64,000 nucleotides of DNA from Nocardioides daedukensis. Its GTDB lineage: Bacteria; Actinomycetota; Actinomycetes; Propionibacteriales; Nocardioidaceae. The notes beneath the pieces were generated by a model, which searched no databases, had not been told where the DNA came from, and worked only from the letters and a program-made list of their open reading frames with translations. This document shows, in pieces, positions 26,260-34,830 of this stretch (position 1 is the first letter of the stretch; the number at the start of each line of letters is the position of its first letter). The DNA lies in assembly GCF_013408415.1 (NCBI RefSeq), contig NZ_JACCAA010000001.1:62001-126000 (forward strand), given 5' to 3'. The position numbers and the translations under genes are program-made.

Positions 26260-27645
26260 TCAGGGACGGGGACGCTCGTCGACGACGCGCCGGGCCTTGA
26301 AGACGGTCGCAGGCAGCGACCCGGGCTCGATCACCTCGATCGGCACCCGGATGCCGGTCATCCGCTTCAGCATCACCTCACCCTGCGCCTTGAGCTCGTC
26401 GTGCGAGCCGGCGGTGGCCGAAACCGCGGGGTCGTGTTCGGCGCGGACCAAGATCTCGTCGAGGGCGCCGCGCTTGGTCACCCGGATCTCGAACTCCGGG
26501 CCGAAGCCACCGACGCTGCGCAGTGCGGTCTCGATGGCACTGGGGAAGATGTTGGCGCCGCGGATCACCAGCATGTCGTCGAGCCGGCCCAGCACGCCCT
26601 CGGGGAGGCGGGGGTAGGTCCGGCCGCAGCCGCACGGCTCGTGGGAGATGTAGGACTCGTCGCCCGGGGCGAACCTGATCATCGGCTGCGACTCGCGCCA
26701 CAGGTGGGTGTAGATGATCGCGCCACGCTCGCCGTCGTCCACCGCCACGTTGAGGTCGTCCTTGTCCACGATCTCGGTGAAGACCTCGTCCGTGATCAGG
26801 TGGGTGCCGGACTTGGACGGACAGCCGACGTTGGTCTGGAACGGGTACATCTCCGAGGTCGAGCCGGCGTCGATCAGGGTCGCGCCCCAGGCCTCCTCGA
26901 GGATCTGGCGGGTCCCGGGCAGGCTGCCACCGGGCTCACCACCGACCAGGAGGACCTCGACCGAGGAGTCGCGCAGGTTGATCCCCATCTTCTGTGCCAC
27001 GGAGATCAGGTGCATGCAGTAGGAAGGCGTCCCGCTGAAGACCCGCGGCTGCAGGCGCTGGATGAACTCCAGGTGCTTCTCGGACTCGGCGACACCGAGC
27101 GGGAAGAGCGCTGCGCCGATCCGCTCCACGCCCTGGACGGTGCCCCAGCCGCCGAAGAACAGGCCGAACGGGAAGCCGACCTGGACCAGGTCGTCGGGTC
27201 GGATGCCGCCACACCACTGGGCCATGGCGTGCACGTCCGCAGCGCGGTCCCAGTCCTTCTGGCTGACGGCATAGAGAGTGGGCACGCCGGAGGTGCCGGA
27301 CGAGCCGTGGATCCGGGCGATGTCGGCCATCGAGGTGGTCGCGGTGTAGCTGCCGAACGGCGGGTGCTCCAGCTGGTCGGCGACGAGCATCTTCTTGGTG
27401 ATGACGGGAACCTTGTTGGTGAAGTCCGCCAGGCTCTTCACGTCGTCGGGGTGGAACCCGTGGGCGTCGTAGTGGCGACGGTAGAACGGCAGCTGCTCAT
27501 AGACGTAGTGGAGCTGGTGCTGCATCCGGGCCAGGACCAGCTCGTCGCGTTGGTCACGCGGCATGGTCTCCCGCTCCTCGTCCCAGAAGCGGGGAAAGCC
27601 CCGGTCATCGAGAGCAGTTGACTGCGGACCCTGCTTGGTCGCCAT
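26260..27645 (-). CDS. Phenylacetate-CoA ligase-like enzyme (PaaK family)
   Basis: A 461-residue ANL-family CoA ligase of the PaaK type. The ATP loop is GSSGTSGVPTLYAVSQ (about 114-129). The C-terminal block GRLDDMLVIRGANIFPSAIE is diagnostic for PaaK-like enzymes. The adenine motif is unusual (DAGSTSEMYPF), which hints at a non-standard acid substrate. It activates an aryl or alicyclic carboxylic acid to its CoA ester. The ATG follows GGAGG. It is the first gene of the leftward operon downstream of operator site F. Confidence 0.82.
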   Translation of the reverse strand: MATKQGPQSTALDDRGFPRFWDEERETMPRDQRDELVLARMQHQLHYVYEQLPFYRRHYDAHGFHPDDVKSLADFTNKVPVITKKMLVADQLEHPPFGSYTATTSMADIARIHGSSGTSGVPTLYAVSQKDWDRAADVHAMAQWCGGIRPDDLVQVGFPFGLFFGGWGTVQGVERIGAALFPLGVAESEKHLEFIQRLQPRVFSGTPSYCMHLISVAQKMGINLRDSSVEVLLVGGEPGGSLPGTRQILEEAWGATLIDAGSTSEMYPFQTNVGCPSKSGTHLITDEVFTEIVDKDDLNVAVDDGERGAIIYTHLWRESQPMIRFAPGDESYISHEPCGCGRTYPRLPEGVLGRLDDMLVIRGANIFPSAIETALRSVGGFGPEFEIRVTKRGALDEILVRAEHDPAVSATAGSHDELKAQGEVMLKRMTGIRVPIEVIEPGSLPATVFKARRVVDERPRP

Positions 27646-27709
27646 GTGCGCGCCTCCTTCTCGGGTGGTCCGGCCACGCCGAGGTGTCGGACCGAATCTG
27701 ATCGCGTAG

Positions 27710-27725
27710 CCGACCGATCGGCTGG
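27710..27725. promoter_or_regulatory. Operator site F (16-bp palindrome)
   Basis: CCGACC-GATC-GGCTGG, followed by TTATA. It lies between the divergent paaK-like gene (start 27645) and the small ferredoxin gene (start 27809), and TATACT overlapping its right edge could be a -10 box. One of seven copies of the motif in the island. Confidence 0.6.
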
Positions 27726-27808
27726 TTATACTGTGCATCACTGTGACCGGCAGCACAAGAGCTGTCGGTGGAATCGGTCGTCGAAGGCTGGCGGGAAGGA
27801 GTGGCGTG

Positions 27809-28012
27809 ATGAACGAGCTCGACAACGAGGTCCACGTCGACGTGGACACCAACGCCTGTGTGGGATCGGGGACCTGCGCGATGATCGATCCCGAGCACTT
27901 CAGCGTGGTCGACGGCAAGGCGCAGGTGGTCGCGGAGCGGGTCCCGGCCACCGAGGACCTGGAGGATGCGGTGGCCGACTGCCCGGTGCAGGCCCTGAGC
28001 GTGAAGCGCTGA
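27809..28012 (+). CDS. Small [3Fe-4S]-type ferredoxin
   Basis: A 67-residue ferredoxin with cysteines C17, C23 and C58 (CVGSGTC and DCP) and no Cys at the position between them that would complete a [4Fe-4S] site. This is the [3Fe-4S] type that usually feeds cytochrome P450s in actinobacteria. Its partner is probably the P450 at 33575-34828, 6 kb away. The ATG at 27809 follows GGAAGGAG. A terminator hairpin follows the stop. Confidence 0.85.
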   Translation: MNELDNEVHVDVDTNACVGSGTCAMIDPEHFSVVDGKAQVVAERVPATEDLEDAVADCPVQALSVKR

Positions 28013-28033
28013 GCGAGAAGGCGTGAGTGCGCA

Positions 28034-28058
28034 GGACTCCTGAGACGCTCAGGAGTCC
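28034..28058. terminator. Bidirectional terminator hairpin
   Basis: A perfect 11-bp stem (28034-28044 and 28048-28058) with a 3-nt loop, between the facing ends of the ferredoxin and TetR genes. Confidence 0.7.
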
Positions 28059-28124
28059 ATGATCGCCGCACCCGATTGCCGGGCTCGGCGGTATGAGCCC
28101 AGAACCGAGGGCCCAGTGGCTGGG

Positions 28125-28757
28125 TCAGCCCCGCCGGCGCGCGAGCAGCCCGCCGAGGAAGATGCCGGCGAGCTGTCCGGCCACAGCCCTTGCTTGGGCA
28201 GGGCCTCCGGGCTGGTACCAGCGGGTGGCCCAGTTCAGTGCACCGATCAGGGCGCGGGCCGACATCCGGGCGTCGGTGGACTCGGCGAAGTCACCCTCTT
28301 CGATGCCCTCGGCGATCACGTCGGCGACCAGGGTCAGATATTCGCGGTCCATCGCGGTCCACTCGGGGGAGAGGCCCTTGCCGGCGATCTCCTGGACATA
28401 GACGGTGACGTAGGGGAGCTGGCGATCGATGATCTCGAAGTGGATCTCTGCGATCTGGCGCAGCTTCTCCGAGGCCGGCAGGTCGGCCTCCTTGAGCTTG
28501 CGGGTCCGGTCGAGCAGCTCCTCCGCGTTGGGTCGCACGATCGCGAAGAGCAGGTCCTCCTTGCTCTTGATGTAGTTGTAGAGGCTGCCCTTGAGCATCC
28601 CGACCTCGTTCGCGACATCCTCGAGGGAAGCACCTCCGAACCCCTTCTCGCTGAACACGCGTGCGGCGGCTGAGACGACGTCGTCCCACCTGCTCGGTCG
28701 GGGCACTGGACACTCCTGTGGCTCTGGGATCGCCGACGGCGATTTGTCGAGGGACAA
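28125..28757 (-). CDS. TetR/AcrR family transcriptional regulator
   Basis: A 210-residue repressor-type protein. The helix-turn-helix lies at about 25-70 (DDVVSAAARVFSEKGFGGAS, then LEDVANEVGMLKGSLYNYIKSKEDLL). The rest is a helical ligand-binding and dimerisation domain; ALNWATRWYQPGG is the usual late segment of the KstR2/FadR-like fatty-acyl-responsive group. It is the only regulator in the island and its own promoter region carries operator site A, so autoregulation and control of the other motif copies are likely. A CoA-ester inducer is a reasonable guess. Confidence 0.85.
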   Translation of the reverse strand: MSLDKSPSAIPEPQECPVPRPSRWDDVVSAAARVFSEKGFGGASLEDVANEVGMLKGSLYNYIKSKEDLLFAIVRPNAEELLDRTRKLKEADLPASEKLRQIAEIHFEIIDRQLPYVTVYVQEIAGKGLSPEWTAMDREYLTLVADVIAEGIEEGDFAESTDARMSARALIGALNWATRWYQPGGPAQARAVAGQLAGIFLGGLLARRRG

Positions 28758-28780
28758 GGTAGCGCAAGAGGCATTTTATT

Positions 28781-28796
28781 CCTACCATTCGTTTGG
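28781..28796. promoter_or_regulatory. Operator site A (16-bp palindrome)
   Basis: CCTACC-ATTC-GTTTGG followed by TAAC, 24 nt before the tetR start and 44 nt before the divergent [2Fe-2S] ferredoxin start. Confidence 0.65.
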
Positions 28797-28839
28797 TAAC
28801 GTGTTTCGGCAACGACTTCCAAACCCGCTAGGAGCAGGT

Positions 28840-29163
28840 GTGCCCACCGTCAGCTACATGGACCCGCAGGGGACAGAGCACGTCATCGACGCGGAGGACG
28901 GGCGTTCTGTCATGGAGACCGCAGTGGCGCACGGCGTCCCGGGAGTGGTCGGCCAGTGCGGTGGCTCGCTGGCCTGCGCCAGCTGCCACGTCTATGTCCG
29001 GGAGCCGTGGATCGATCGCCTCGGCGAGGTCTCGGAGCTGGAGGACGACATGCTGGACGGTGCGATGGCCGAGCGGCGACCGGAGAGTCGCCTCTCCTGC
29101 CAGATCAAGATGTCTGCCGAGCTCGACGGCCTGTCGGTCGAAGTGGCACCGGAGCAGCTGTGA
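28840..29163 (+). CDS. [2Fe-2S] ferredoxin, adrenodoxin type
   Basis: A 107-residue electron carrier with ligands C40, C46, C49 and C87 in the C-x5-C-x2-C-x37-C pattern of adrenodoxin/putidaredoxin-like ferredoxins. These shuttle electrons from an NAD(P)H-ferredoxin reductase to a P450 or oxygenase. The GTG at 28840 follows AGGAGC. The reductase gene overlaps its stop by 4 nt (GTGA), so the two are made together. Confidence 0.88.
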   Translation: MPTVSYMDPQGTEHVIDAEDGRSVMETAVAHGVPGVVGQCGGSLACASCHVYVREPWIDRLGEVSELEDDMLDGAMAERRPESRLSCQIKMSAELDGLSVEVAPEQL

Positions 29164-30377
29164 GCGCGCGGATCCTCATCGTCGGGGCCAGCCATGCCGG
29201 GGTGCAGCTGGCGGCCGCGCTCCGCGACGGTGGGCACGACGGTCCGATCACTGTGGTCGGTGCCGAGCCGCACCTGCCCTATCACCGCCCGCCCCTGTCC
29301 AAGGCCTATCTGGACGGTGCGGCCACGGTGGCCTCGCTGGCACTGCGTCCCGCCTCGTTCTATGAGGCCAAGGGGATCGAGCTCCTCCTCGGCACGCGGA
29401 TCGAGAAGATCGACGCGTTCGCCGGGGTGGCGCTGACCGAGGACGGTGCCGAGCTGCACTTCGACAGGTTGGCACTCGCCACCGGCTCTCGGGTCCGGCG
29501 CCTGGCGGTCCCCGGCGCCGACCTGGCGGGCGTCGTCTACCTGCGTGATCTCGAGGACGCCGAGCAGCTCAAGCAGCGGCTCCCCGGCGTACGCCGTGCC
29601 GTGGTGGTCGGTGGCGGGTTCATCGGGCTCGAAGCGGCCGCCGTCCTGGCGCAGCGCGGTGTCGAGGTCAGTGTCGTGGAAGCGGGACCCCGCCTGATGG
29701 GTCGAGCCACCACGCCGACCCTCTCCGGCTGGTTCGCCGAGCTGCACCAACGCCGTGGGGTCTCGGTCCACCTCGGCGCCGGGGTGGTCGCGCTTCGCGG
29801 CGAAAGTGCTGTCGACTCGGTGGTCCTCGATGACGGCGCGGTCCTGCCCGCGGACCTGGTCGTGGTCGGCATCGGCGTCGAACCCCGGGTAGAGCTGGCC
29901 GAACAGCTCGGGCTGGCCGTCGACGGCGGGATCGTGGTCGATGAGCGCGCCCGTACCAGTGACCCCGAGATTGTCGCAGTCGGCGATGCGACCGTGATGC
30001 CGCACCCGCTGGACCGCACGTCGGGGGTGAGGTTGGAGTCGGTGCAGAACGCCACGGACCAGGCCGCCGTCGGCGCGGCCACGCTGTTGGGCACGGAACG
30101 TCTCCACCAGGCCGTGCCGTGGTTCTGGTCCGACCAGTTCGACGTCAAGCTGCAGATGGCGGGCGCACCGCGCGGCCACGACCAGGTCGTGCTGCGCGGT
30201 TCGCTCGAAGGTGATTCCTTCACCCTCCTGCTCTATCGGCAGGGTCAACTCGTTGGTTGCGAGTGCGTCAACGCGGCTGCCGACTTCGTCGCCGTACGCC
30301 GTGCGCTGGCCGCGGGTGTCACTCTCGACCCCGACCTGGCCCGAGACCCGGACGTGCGCCTGAAGACCCTGCTCTGA
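29160..30377 (+). CDS. NAD(P)H:ferredoxin reductase (FAD-dependent, putidaredoxin-reductase-like)
   Basis: A 405-residue flavoprotein. The FAD motif is ILIVGASHAGVQLA at the N-terminus, the NAD(P)H motif is VVVGGGFIGLEAA (about 150-162), and the second FAD motif is IVAVGDATVMPHP. This is the rubredoxin/putidaredoxin reductase family. GTG at 29160 overlaps the ferredoxin stop. Together they form an electron supply for the P450 (33575-34828) or another oxygenase of the island. Confidence 0.87.
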   Translation: MSARILIVGASHAGVQLAAALRDGGHDGPITVVGAEPHLPYHRPPLSKAYLDGAATVASLALRPASFYEAKGIELLLGTRIEKIDAFAGVALTEDGAELHFDRLALATGSRVRRLAVPGADLAGVVYLRDLEDAEQLKQRLPGVRRAVVVGGGFIGLEAAAVLAQRGVEVSVVEAGPRLMGRATTPTLSGWFAELHQRRGVSVHLGAGVVALRGESAVDSVVLDDGAVLPADLVVVGIGVEPRVELAEQLGLAVDGGIVVDERARTSDPEIVAVGDATVMPHPLDRTSGVRLESVQNATDQAAVGAATLLGTERLHQAVPWFWSDQFDVKLQMAGAPRGHDQVVLRGSLEGDSFTLLLYRQGQLVGCECVNAAADFVAVRRALAAGVTLDPDLARDPDVRLKTLL

Positions 30378-30494
30378 ACGCTCGAACAGTCAGCGTGGCC
30401 GTGCGCGAGGCGGGACGCCCGTGCCCGGCCCCCACGTCCGGCGCCCGCGCTCGACGCGCACGTCCGGCACACATGGTGTGCCGCTCATTGGTAA

Positions 30495-30510
30495 CCAAAC
30501 AATCGACTGG
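30495..30510. promoter_or_regulatory. Operator site B (16-bp motif) between two gene ends
   Basis: CCAAAC-AATC-GACTGG preceded by GGTAA. It is in the 212-nt gap between the reductase stop (30377) and the facing stop at 30590, so no annotated gene starts next to it. The rest of the gap shows no gene. Confidence 0.5.
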
Positions 30511-30589
30511 CAACGTGTGCTGACAGCGACGCGGCGCTCCCGCGCCCACTGGGTGATCCGGTGACCGGAGGCTCCAGCGACTGCATGGA

Positions 30590-30895
30590 TCAGGGCTCGA
30601 CGACGTGCGCCCGGACCAGCTTGGTGTCTCCATCGGTGCGCACCCAGCCGGCGCCGTCCGCATAGGCGATCATCTTGTCGAACTGGCTGATCCACTTCGG
30701 GTCGCTCGGTCGTCCCATCCGACTGAGCGCCCCCACTGGGACCCAGACGTGCTCGCCGTCGCGAGTGGCGCCGAGCCCGTCGAGCCAGTCCTGGACGTCG
30801 GCTGGGGGAGTGGATCGGGGAATCCGGGCGTCGAGCTCGCGGAAGTTGTCGACGTCGGCGAGTGTGCCGCCGGTGGCGGAATGGTCGAGATGCAC
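30590..30895 (-). CDS. Hypothetical protein of the catabolic island
   Basis: A 101-residue soluble protein (MHLDHSATGGTLADVDNFRE at the start; DPKWISQFDKMIAYADGAGW near residue 75). There is no membrane segment, cysteine pair or motif that I recognise. It is probably real: its GTG has an AAAGG site eight nt upstream and its promoter region is shared with the divergent flavin reductase gene under operator site G. It may be a small accessory protein of the LLM oxygenase system; this is inference from position only. Confidence 0.5.
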   Translation of the reverse strand: MHLDHSATGGTLADVDNFRELDARIPRSTPPADVQDWLDGLGATRDGEHVWVPVGALSRMGRPSDPKWISQFDKMIAYADGAGWVRTDGDTKLVRAHVVEP

Positions 30896-30923
30896 TTGTG
30901 GACCTTTCTCTCCTGTGTGACCC

Positions 30924-30953
30924 TTGACACACGGTAGTTAACCTACCTTATGG
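30924..30953 (+). promoter_or_regulatory. Sigma70-type promoter of the flavin reductase/LLM operon
   Basis: A perfect -35 box TTGACA at 30924-30929, an 18-nt spacer and a -10-like TTATGG at 30948-30953. The start would be near 30960, so the ATG at 30950 cannot be the translation start and 30992 is preferred. Confidence 0.55.
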
Positions 30954-30957
30954 TTGC
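30942..30957. promoter_or_regulatory. Operator site G (16-bp motif)
   Basis: CCTACC-TTAT-GGTTGC preceded by TTAA. It covers the predicted -10 box of the flavin reductase promoter, the arrangement expected for repression. Confidence 0.6.
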
Positions 30958-30991
30958 TTACGACATCAGTCCTCACGACATCGGAGTGAAC

Positions 30992-31498
30992 ATGGACGGA
31001 ATGATCCAGATGCCCTCGGGTGAGGTCGGCCCCGCAGAGCTCCGGGCCGCCTTCGGTTGCTTTCCGAGTGGCATCACCGCGGTGTGCGCGCTGATCGACG
31101 GCGAGCCGGTCGGCATGGCAGCCAGCTCGTTCACGTGCGTGTCCCTGGACCCGCCACTGGTCTCGGTCTGCATCCAGAACCGCTCGAAGACCTGGCGGCA
31201 GCTCCGCTCCGTGCTCCGGATGGGCGTGAGCGTGATGGCCAGTGGCCAGGACCTCGAGTGCCGTCAGCTGGCCCGCCCGGAGGGAGACCGCTTCGAGGGC
31301 GTGGCGTGGGAGCACGACGAGAGCGGCTCGATCTTCCTCGACGGCGCCGCCGCGTGGCTGAACTGCGGCATCCACACCGTCGTGCCGGCGGGGGACCACG
31401 CCATCGTCCTGCTGCGCGTCCATGAGCTCGGCTTCGACGCGAACGTCGAGCCACTGGTCTTCCACGGGAGCCGCTTCCGCACCCTCGCCGGCGTCTAG
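30992..31498 (+). CDS. Flavin reductase of a two-component monooxygenase
   Basis: A 168-residue FMN-binding split-barrel reductase (HpaC/HsaB-like). FPSGITAVCALIDGEPVGMAASSF and DPPLVSVCIQNRSKTW are the flavin and NAD(P)H regions. It probably supplies reduced flavin to the luciferase-like oxygenase encoded 66 nt downstream. The ATG at 30992 has GGAGTG just upstream; an ATG at 30950 lies inside the promoter and operator. Confidence 0.82.
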   Translation: MDGMIQMPSGEVGPAELRAAFGCFPSGITAVCALIDGEPVGMAASSFTCVSLDPPLVSVCIQNRSKTWRQLRSVLRMGVSVMASGQDLECRQLARPEGDRFEGVAWEHDESGSIFLDGAAAWLNCGIHTVVPAGDHAIVLLRVHELGFDANVEPLVFHGSRFRTLAGV

Positions 31499-31564
31499 CA
31501 CTCGATCTTCACACCAAGGTTTTTCAGCCCGACCCCGACCCAGAAGAACGTAGAGAGGCACACC

Positions 31565-32671
31565 ATGAAGTTCGGAATCTTCACCATGCCCGAGCACCCG
31601 CCGCGGGAGAACTGGACCCTGTCCTATGACCGCGACATCGCCGACATCGTCCTGGCCGAGTCCCTGGGCTTCGACGAGTACTGGATCGGTGAGCACCACA
31701 CCGGGGGCTACGAGAACGTCCCGATGCCCGAGCTGATGATCGCCAAGGCCTCTGCGGTCACCAGCCGGATCCGGCTCGGGACCGGAGTGGTGAACCTGCC
31801 CTACCAGGACCCGTTCCTGGTCGCTGAGCGGATGGCCTTCCTCGACCACCTGACCCACGGCCGGCTGATCTATGGCTTCGGTGGCGGCGGGCTGCCCACC
31901 GACAAGGCGCTCTTCCAGATGGCGCCCGAGGAGGCAACGCCGCGCACCAACGAGTCCCTGGAGATCATCTGGCGCCTGCTCACCGAGACGGAGCCGGTCA
32001 CCCACGAGGGCGTCTTCTGGCACTACGAGGAGCGGCAACTGCAGGTCGGGCCCTACCAGGTCGTTCCGCCGATGGCCGTCGCCGGCCTGACCGGCACGCA
32101 CAACTTCGAGCGCTGCGGCAACCGAGGGTGGATCCCGCTCAGCGTCTACTTCGCGCCGCTGCTCGCCGAGAAGAACCCGATGCCGGACCTGGCGGACCAC
32201 AAGAACGCCATCCTCAAGGGGGCCGCCGACGCCTCGCTCGATGCCGACCAGGCGATGGCGAACTGGCGGATCAGCCGCGAGGTCTACGTGGCAAGCGACA
32301 AGAACACCGCCATGAACGAGATCCGCGCGGGCGTGAAGATGTCGTATGACTACCTGCTCGGACTCGGCCTCGGTGCGCTGATGAAGCTGGATGCCGAGAT
32401 GGCCGACCCGGAGCTGACCTTCGAGTGGATGGTGGAGAACGTCCCGTGGATCATCGGTAGCCCCGAGGACTGTGTCGAGCAGATCCACCACATCCGTGAG
32501 GACGTCGGCGACTTCGGGACGTTCCTGATCAACGGGCGCGACTGGGTGACCACCGACCGCTGGAACCGCTCGCTGGAGCTCTTCGCCCGCTATGTGATGC
32601 CGCAGTTCCAGGACCACCAGCACATGCCGCGCCGTGAACGCCTTGCCCGCAAGGCGCTCGGCCTGGACTGA
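31565..32671 (+). CDS. LLM class flavin-dependent monooxygenase
   Basis: A 368-residue bacterial luciferase-like TIM barrel. It has MKFGIFTMPEHP at the start, FDEYWIGEHHTGGYENVPMPE, then RLGTGVVNLPYQDPFLVAERMAFLDHLTHGR, which are the typical flavin-contacting segments. With reduced FMN and O2 it may perform a Baeyer-Villiger or hydroxylation step on a cyclic ketone or terpenoid. It has about 66 nt to the flavin reductase gene and probably shares its promoter. A terminator follows. Confidence 0.82.
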   Translation: MKFGIFTMPEHPPRENWTLSYDRDIADIVLAESLGFDEYWIGEHHTGGYENVPMPELMIAKASAVTSRIRLGTGVVNLPYQDPFLVAERMAFLDHLTHGRLIYGFGGGGLPTDKALFQMAPEEATPRTNESLEIIWRLLTETEPVTHEGVFWHYEERQLQVGPYQVVPPMAVAGLTGTHNFERCGNRGWIPLSVYFAPLLAEKNPMPDLADHKNAILKGAADASLDADQAMANWRISREVYVASDKNTAMNEIRAGVKMSYDYLLGLGLGALMKLDAEMADPELTFEWMVENVPWIIGSPEDCVEQIHHIREDVGDFGTFLINGRDWVTTDRWNRSLELFARYVMPQFQDHQHMPRRERLARKALGLD

Positions 32672-32689
32672 CCGGACTGGGACGACAAC

Positions 32690-32720
32690 GGGTCCTTCGC
32701 CCATCATGGGCGAAGGACCC
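32690..32720. terminator. Bidirectional terminator hairpin
   Basis: A perfect 13-bp stem with a 5-nt loop (arms 32690-32702 and 32708-32720) in the gap between the LLM gene end and the facing SDR gene end. Confidence 0.75.
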
Positions 32721-32784
32721 GCGTGTCATTTCTAGCCTGTGGTGCGTCCTGATCCGGTGGCGTTCGCCCCGTGACTGCACTGCC

Positions 32785-33585
32785 TCAGTGCAGGGTCCAG
32801 CCTCCGTCGACGGCCAGGGTGACTCCGGTGATGTAGGAGCCGGCGTCCGAGGCCAACAGCAACAGCGCGCCGGACAGCTCATCGGACTCGCCGAGGCGGC
32901 CCAGCGCCGTACGCCCGGTGATCTCTGCGGCCGCGTCGGGGTTGTCCAGCAACGGCCGGGTCAGCTCCGACTCGAAGTAGCCGGGAGCCAGGGCGTTGAC
33001 CCGGATCTGCTTGCGCCCCGACCACTGCAGGGCCAGGTCACGGGTGAGGCCCAACAACCCGGCCTTCGAGGCCGAATAGCCGGCCTGCGGGGTCGTGGTG
33101 CCACTGATCGCGAGCACGGAGGAGATGTTGACGATGCTGCCGCCGTGGCCGGCAGCCATGCAGTGGCGGGCGAACGCCTGGGCCATGTAGTAGGCGCCGC
33201 TGAGGTTGACGTCGAGCACCGAGGTGAAGTCCTCGGGCGCCTCGTGGTGCGCCGGATTGGTCCGACTGATGCCCGCGTTGTTCACCAGGACGTGTACGTC
33301 GCCGAGCTCGTCGACCGCCTGCGACACCAGTGCTTCGCAGTCCCCGGGACGGGAGACGTCGGTGGCCACGGTCAGGCAACGGCGCCCGGTGCTGGTCTCG
33401 ACAGCGGTCGCCACCTCGCGGAGCTTGTCGACACGTCGAGCAGCGAGGACGACGTCGGCGCCCGCGGCGGCCAGGGTGTGCGCGAACTGCACACCCAGGC
33501 CGGACGAGCCGCCGGTGACGATGGCGACTCGACCCTGCAGACCGAAGATCTCCGCCGGGGTGCGGCCCACGGGGTTATTCAGCAT
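32785..33585 (-). CDS. SDR family oxidoreductase
   Basis: A 266-residue short-chain dehydrogenase with TGGSSGLGVQFA (cofactor), VNNAGIS, and the catalytic Ser/Tyr/Lys in NISSVLAISGTTTPQAGYSASK. It may oxidise the alcohol made by the neighbouring P450. It is the last gene of the OB-fold/thiolase/P450/SDR operon; its start overlaps the P450 end by 11 nt. Confidence 0.8.
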   Translation of the reverse strand: MLNNPVGRTPAEIFGLQGRVAIVTGGSSGLGVQFAHTLAAAGADVVLAARRVDKLREVATAVETSTGRRCLTVATDVSRPGDCEALVSQAVDELGDVHVLVNNAGISRTNPAHHEAPEDFTSVLDVNLSGAYYMAQAFARHCMAAGHGGSIVNISSVLAISGTTTPQAGYSASKAGLLGLTRDLALQWSGRKQIRVNALAPGYFESELTRPLLDNPDAAAEITGRTALGRLGESDELSGALLLLASDAGSYITGVTLAVDGGWTLH

Positions 33586-34828
33586 TGAGCCGGACCGGCA
33601 GGCTGGTGAGCCCGCGGGTCAGGATGACGGCATTCCATGACAGCTCCTCGTCGGCCAGCGCGATGTCTGGGAAGCGCTCGATGATCCGGGAGATGACGAT
33701 ACTCGCCTCGAGCCGGGCCAGGACGGCGCCGAGGCAGTAGTGCACGCCGGTGCCGAAGCTGAGGTGCGAGCCCCGTTCACGAAGGATGTTCAGCTGGTCC
33801 GGGTCGTCGAAGACCTCGGGGTCGTGGTTGGCCCCCGAGAGCATCAGGAAGACCCGGTCGCCGGCCTTGATGGTCTTGCCGCCCATCTCGATGTCCTCGG
33901 CCGCGATCCGGACGACCGCCTTGGCCGGGCCGTCATAGCGGAGCAGCTCCTCGATCGCCTGGTTGATCAGGTCGGGCTGCTCGCGCAGCAGTGCCGCCTG
34001 GTCCGGGTGCCGAGTCAGGGCCAGGACGCTGTTGCCGATCAGGTTGGTCGTCGTCTCGTGGCCACCGAAGAGCAGGTTGACGCAGATCGCAACCAGCTCG
34101 GCGTCGCTCAGCGCCTCGTCGCCGCTGCGTGCCTGGACCAGTGCGCTGGCCAGGTCGTCGCCGGGTTCGGCGCGGACTCGCTCGAGCAATGCCTCGATGT
34201 AGGAGACCAGCTCCTTCATCCCGGACTGGGCCCGGGCGTGGCGGTCCGGGTCCTCGAGGGCGCCGAAGACCAGCGCGGAGATGTCGTCCGACCAGTCCTT
34301 GAACCTGACCCGGTCCTCGGGCGGCACGCCGAGCATGCTCGCGATCACGATCGCGGGCAGGGGATAGGCGACCTCGTGGATCAGGTCGATCACGCCCTCC
34401 TGGCCGGCCTTGACCCGCGCCTCGTCCAGCAGCTCGTCGGCGATCTGCTCGACCTCCGAGCGCATTGCCGAGATGATTCGCGGAGAGAACGCCTTGTGCA
34501 CCAGGCGTCGGAACCGGGTGTGCTCGGGCTGGTCGCGGAAGACCAGCCAGCCGTTGAGGAGCTCGAGTGTCTCGACGAGTCCGAGGTTGGGCCGCTCCTT
34601 GCGTCGCTCACGGGCAATGACGGGGGAGATCCGGTCGGAGGAGAACCGCTGGTCCGACATCGCCGCACCGACGTCGTCGTGCCGGGTCAGCACCCACGAG
34701 CGATAGCGGGCGTTCCAGTGGATCGGGTCGGTCTCGCGCAGCATGCCCAGGAACGCGTAGGGGTCGCTGACGGCCTCCGGTGCCAGGATCTCGTCCAGGA
34801 GTGCCTGGGTGGTCGGCTCGTTGGCCAT
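33575..34828 (-). CDS. Cytochrome P450
   Basis: A 417-residue soluble bacterial P450. The I-helix oxygen-activation motif is FGGHETTT (about 250), the K-helix ExxR is in IEELLRYDGP, and the haem-thiolate loop is LSFGTGVHYCLGAVLA, with Cys as the iron ligand. It probably hydroxylates the island's substrate with electrons from the ferredoxins encoded at 27.8 and 28.8 kb and the reductase at 29.2 kb. It has only 2 nt to the thiolase gene upstream and an 11-nt overlap with the SDR gene downstream. Confidence 0.92.
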   Translation of the reverse strand: MANEPTTQALLDEILAPEAVSDPYAFLGMLRETDPIHWNARYRSWVLTRHDDVGAAMSDQRFSSDRISPVIARERRKERPNLGLVETLELLNGWLVFRDQPEHTRFRRLVHKAFSPRIISAMRSEVEQIADELLDEARVKAGQEGVIDLIHEVAYPLPAIVIASMLGVPPEDRVRFKDWSDDISALVFGALEDPDRHARAQSGMKELVSYIEALLERVRAEPGDDLASALVQARSGDEALSDAELVAICVNLLFGGHETTTNLIGNSVLALTRHPDQAALLREQPDLINQAIEELLRYDGPAKAVVRIAAEDIEMGGKTIKAGDRVFLMLSGANHDPEVFDDPDQLNILRERGSHLSFGTGVHYCLGAVLARLEASIVISRIIERFPDIALADEELSWNAVILTRGLTSLPVRLNAE

Positions 34829-34830
34829 GA

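Noticed and set aside
26116..27621. 501-codon rightward frame opposite the PaaK-like gene
   Set aside because: The leftward strand encodes a complete CoA ligase with diagnostic motifs.
30938..32707. 589-codon leftward frame across the LLM and flavin reductase genes
   Set aside because: Both rightward genes have clear family motifs and ribosome sites; the frame is a GC-skew shadow.
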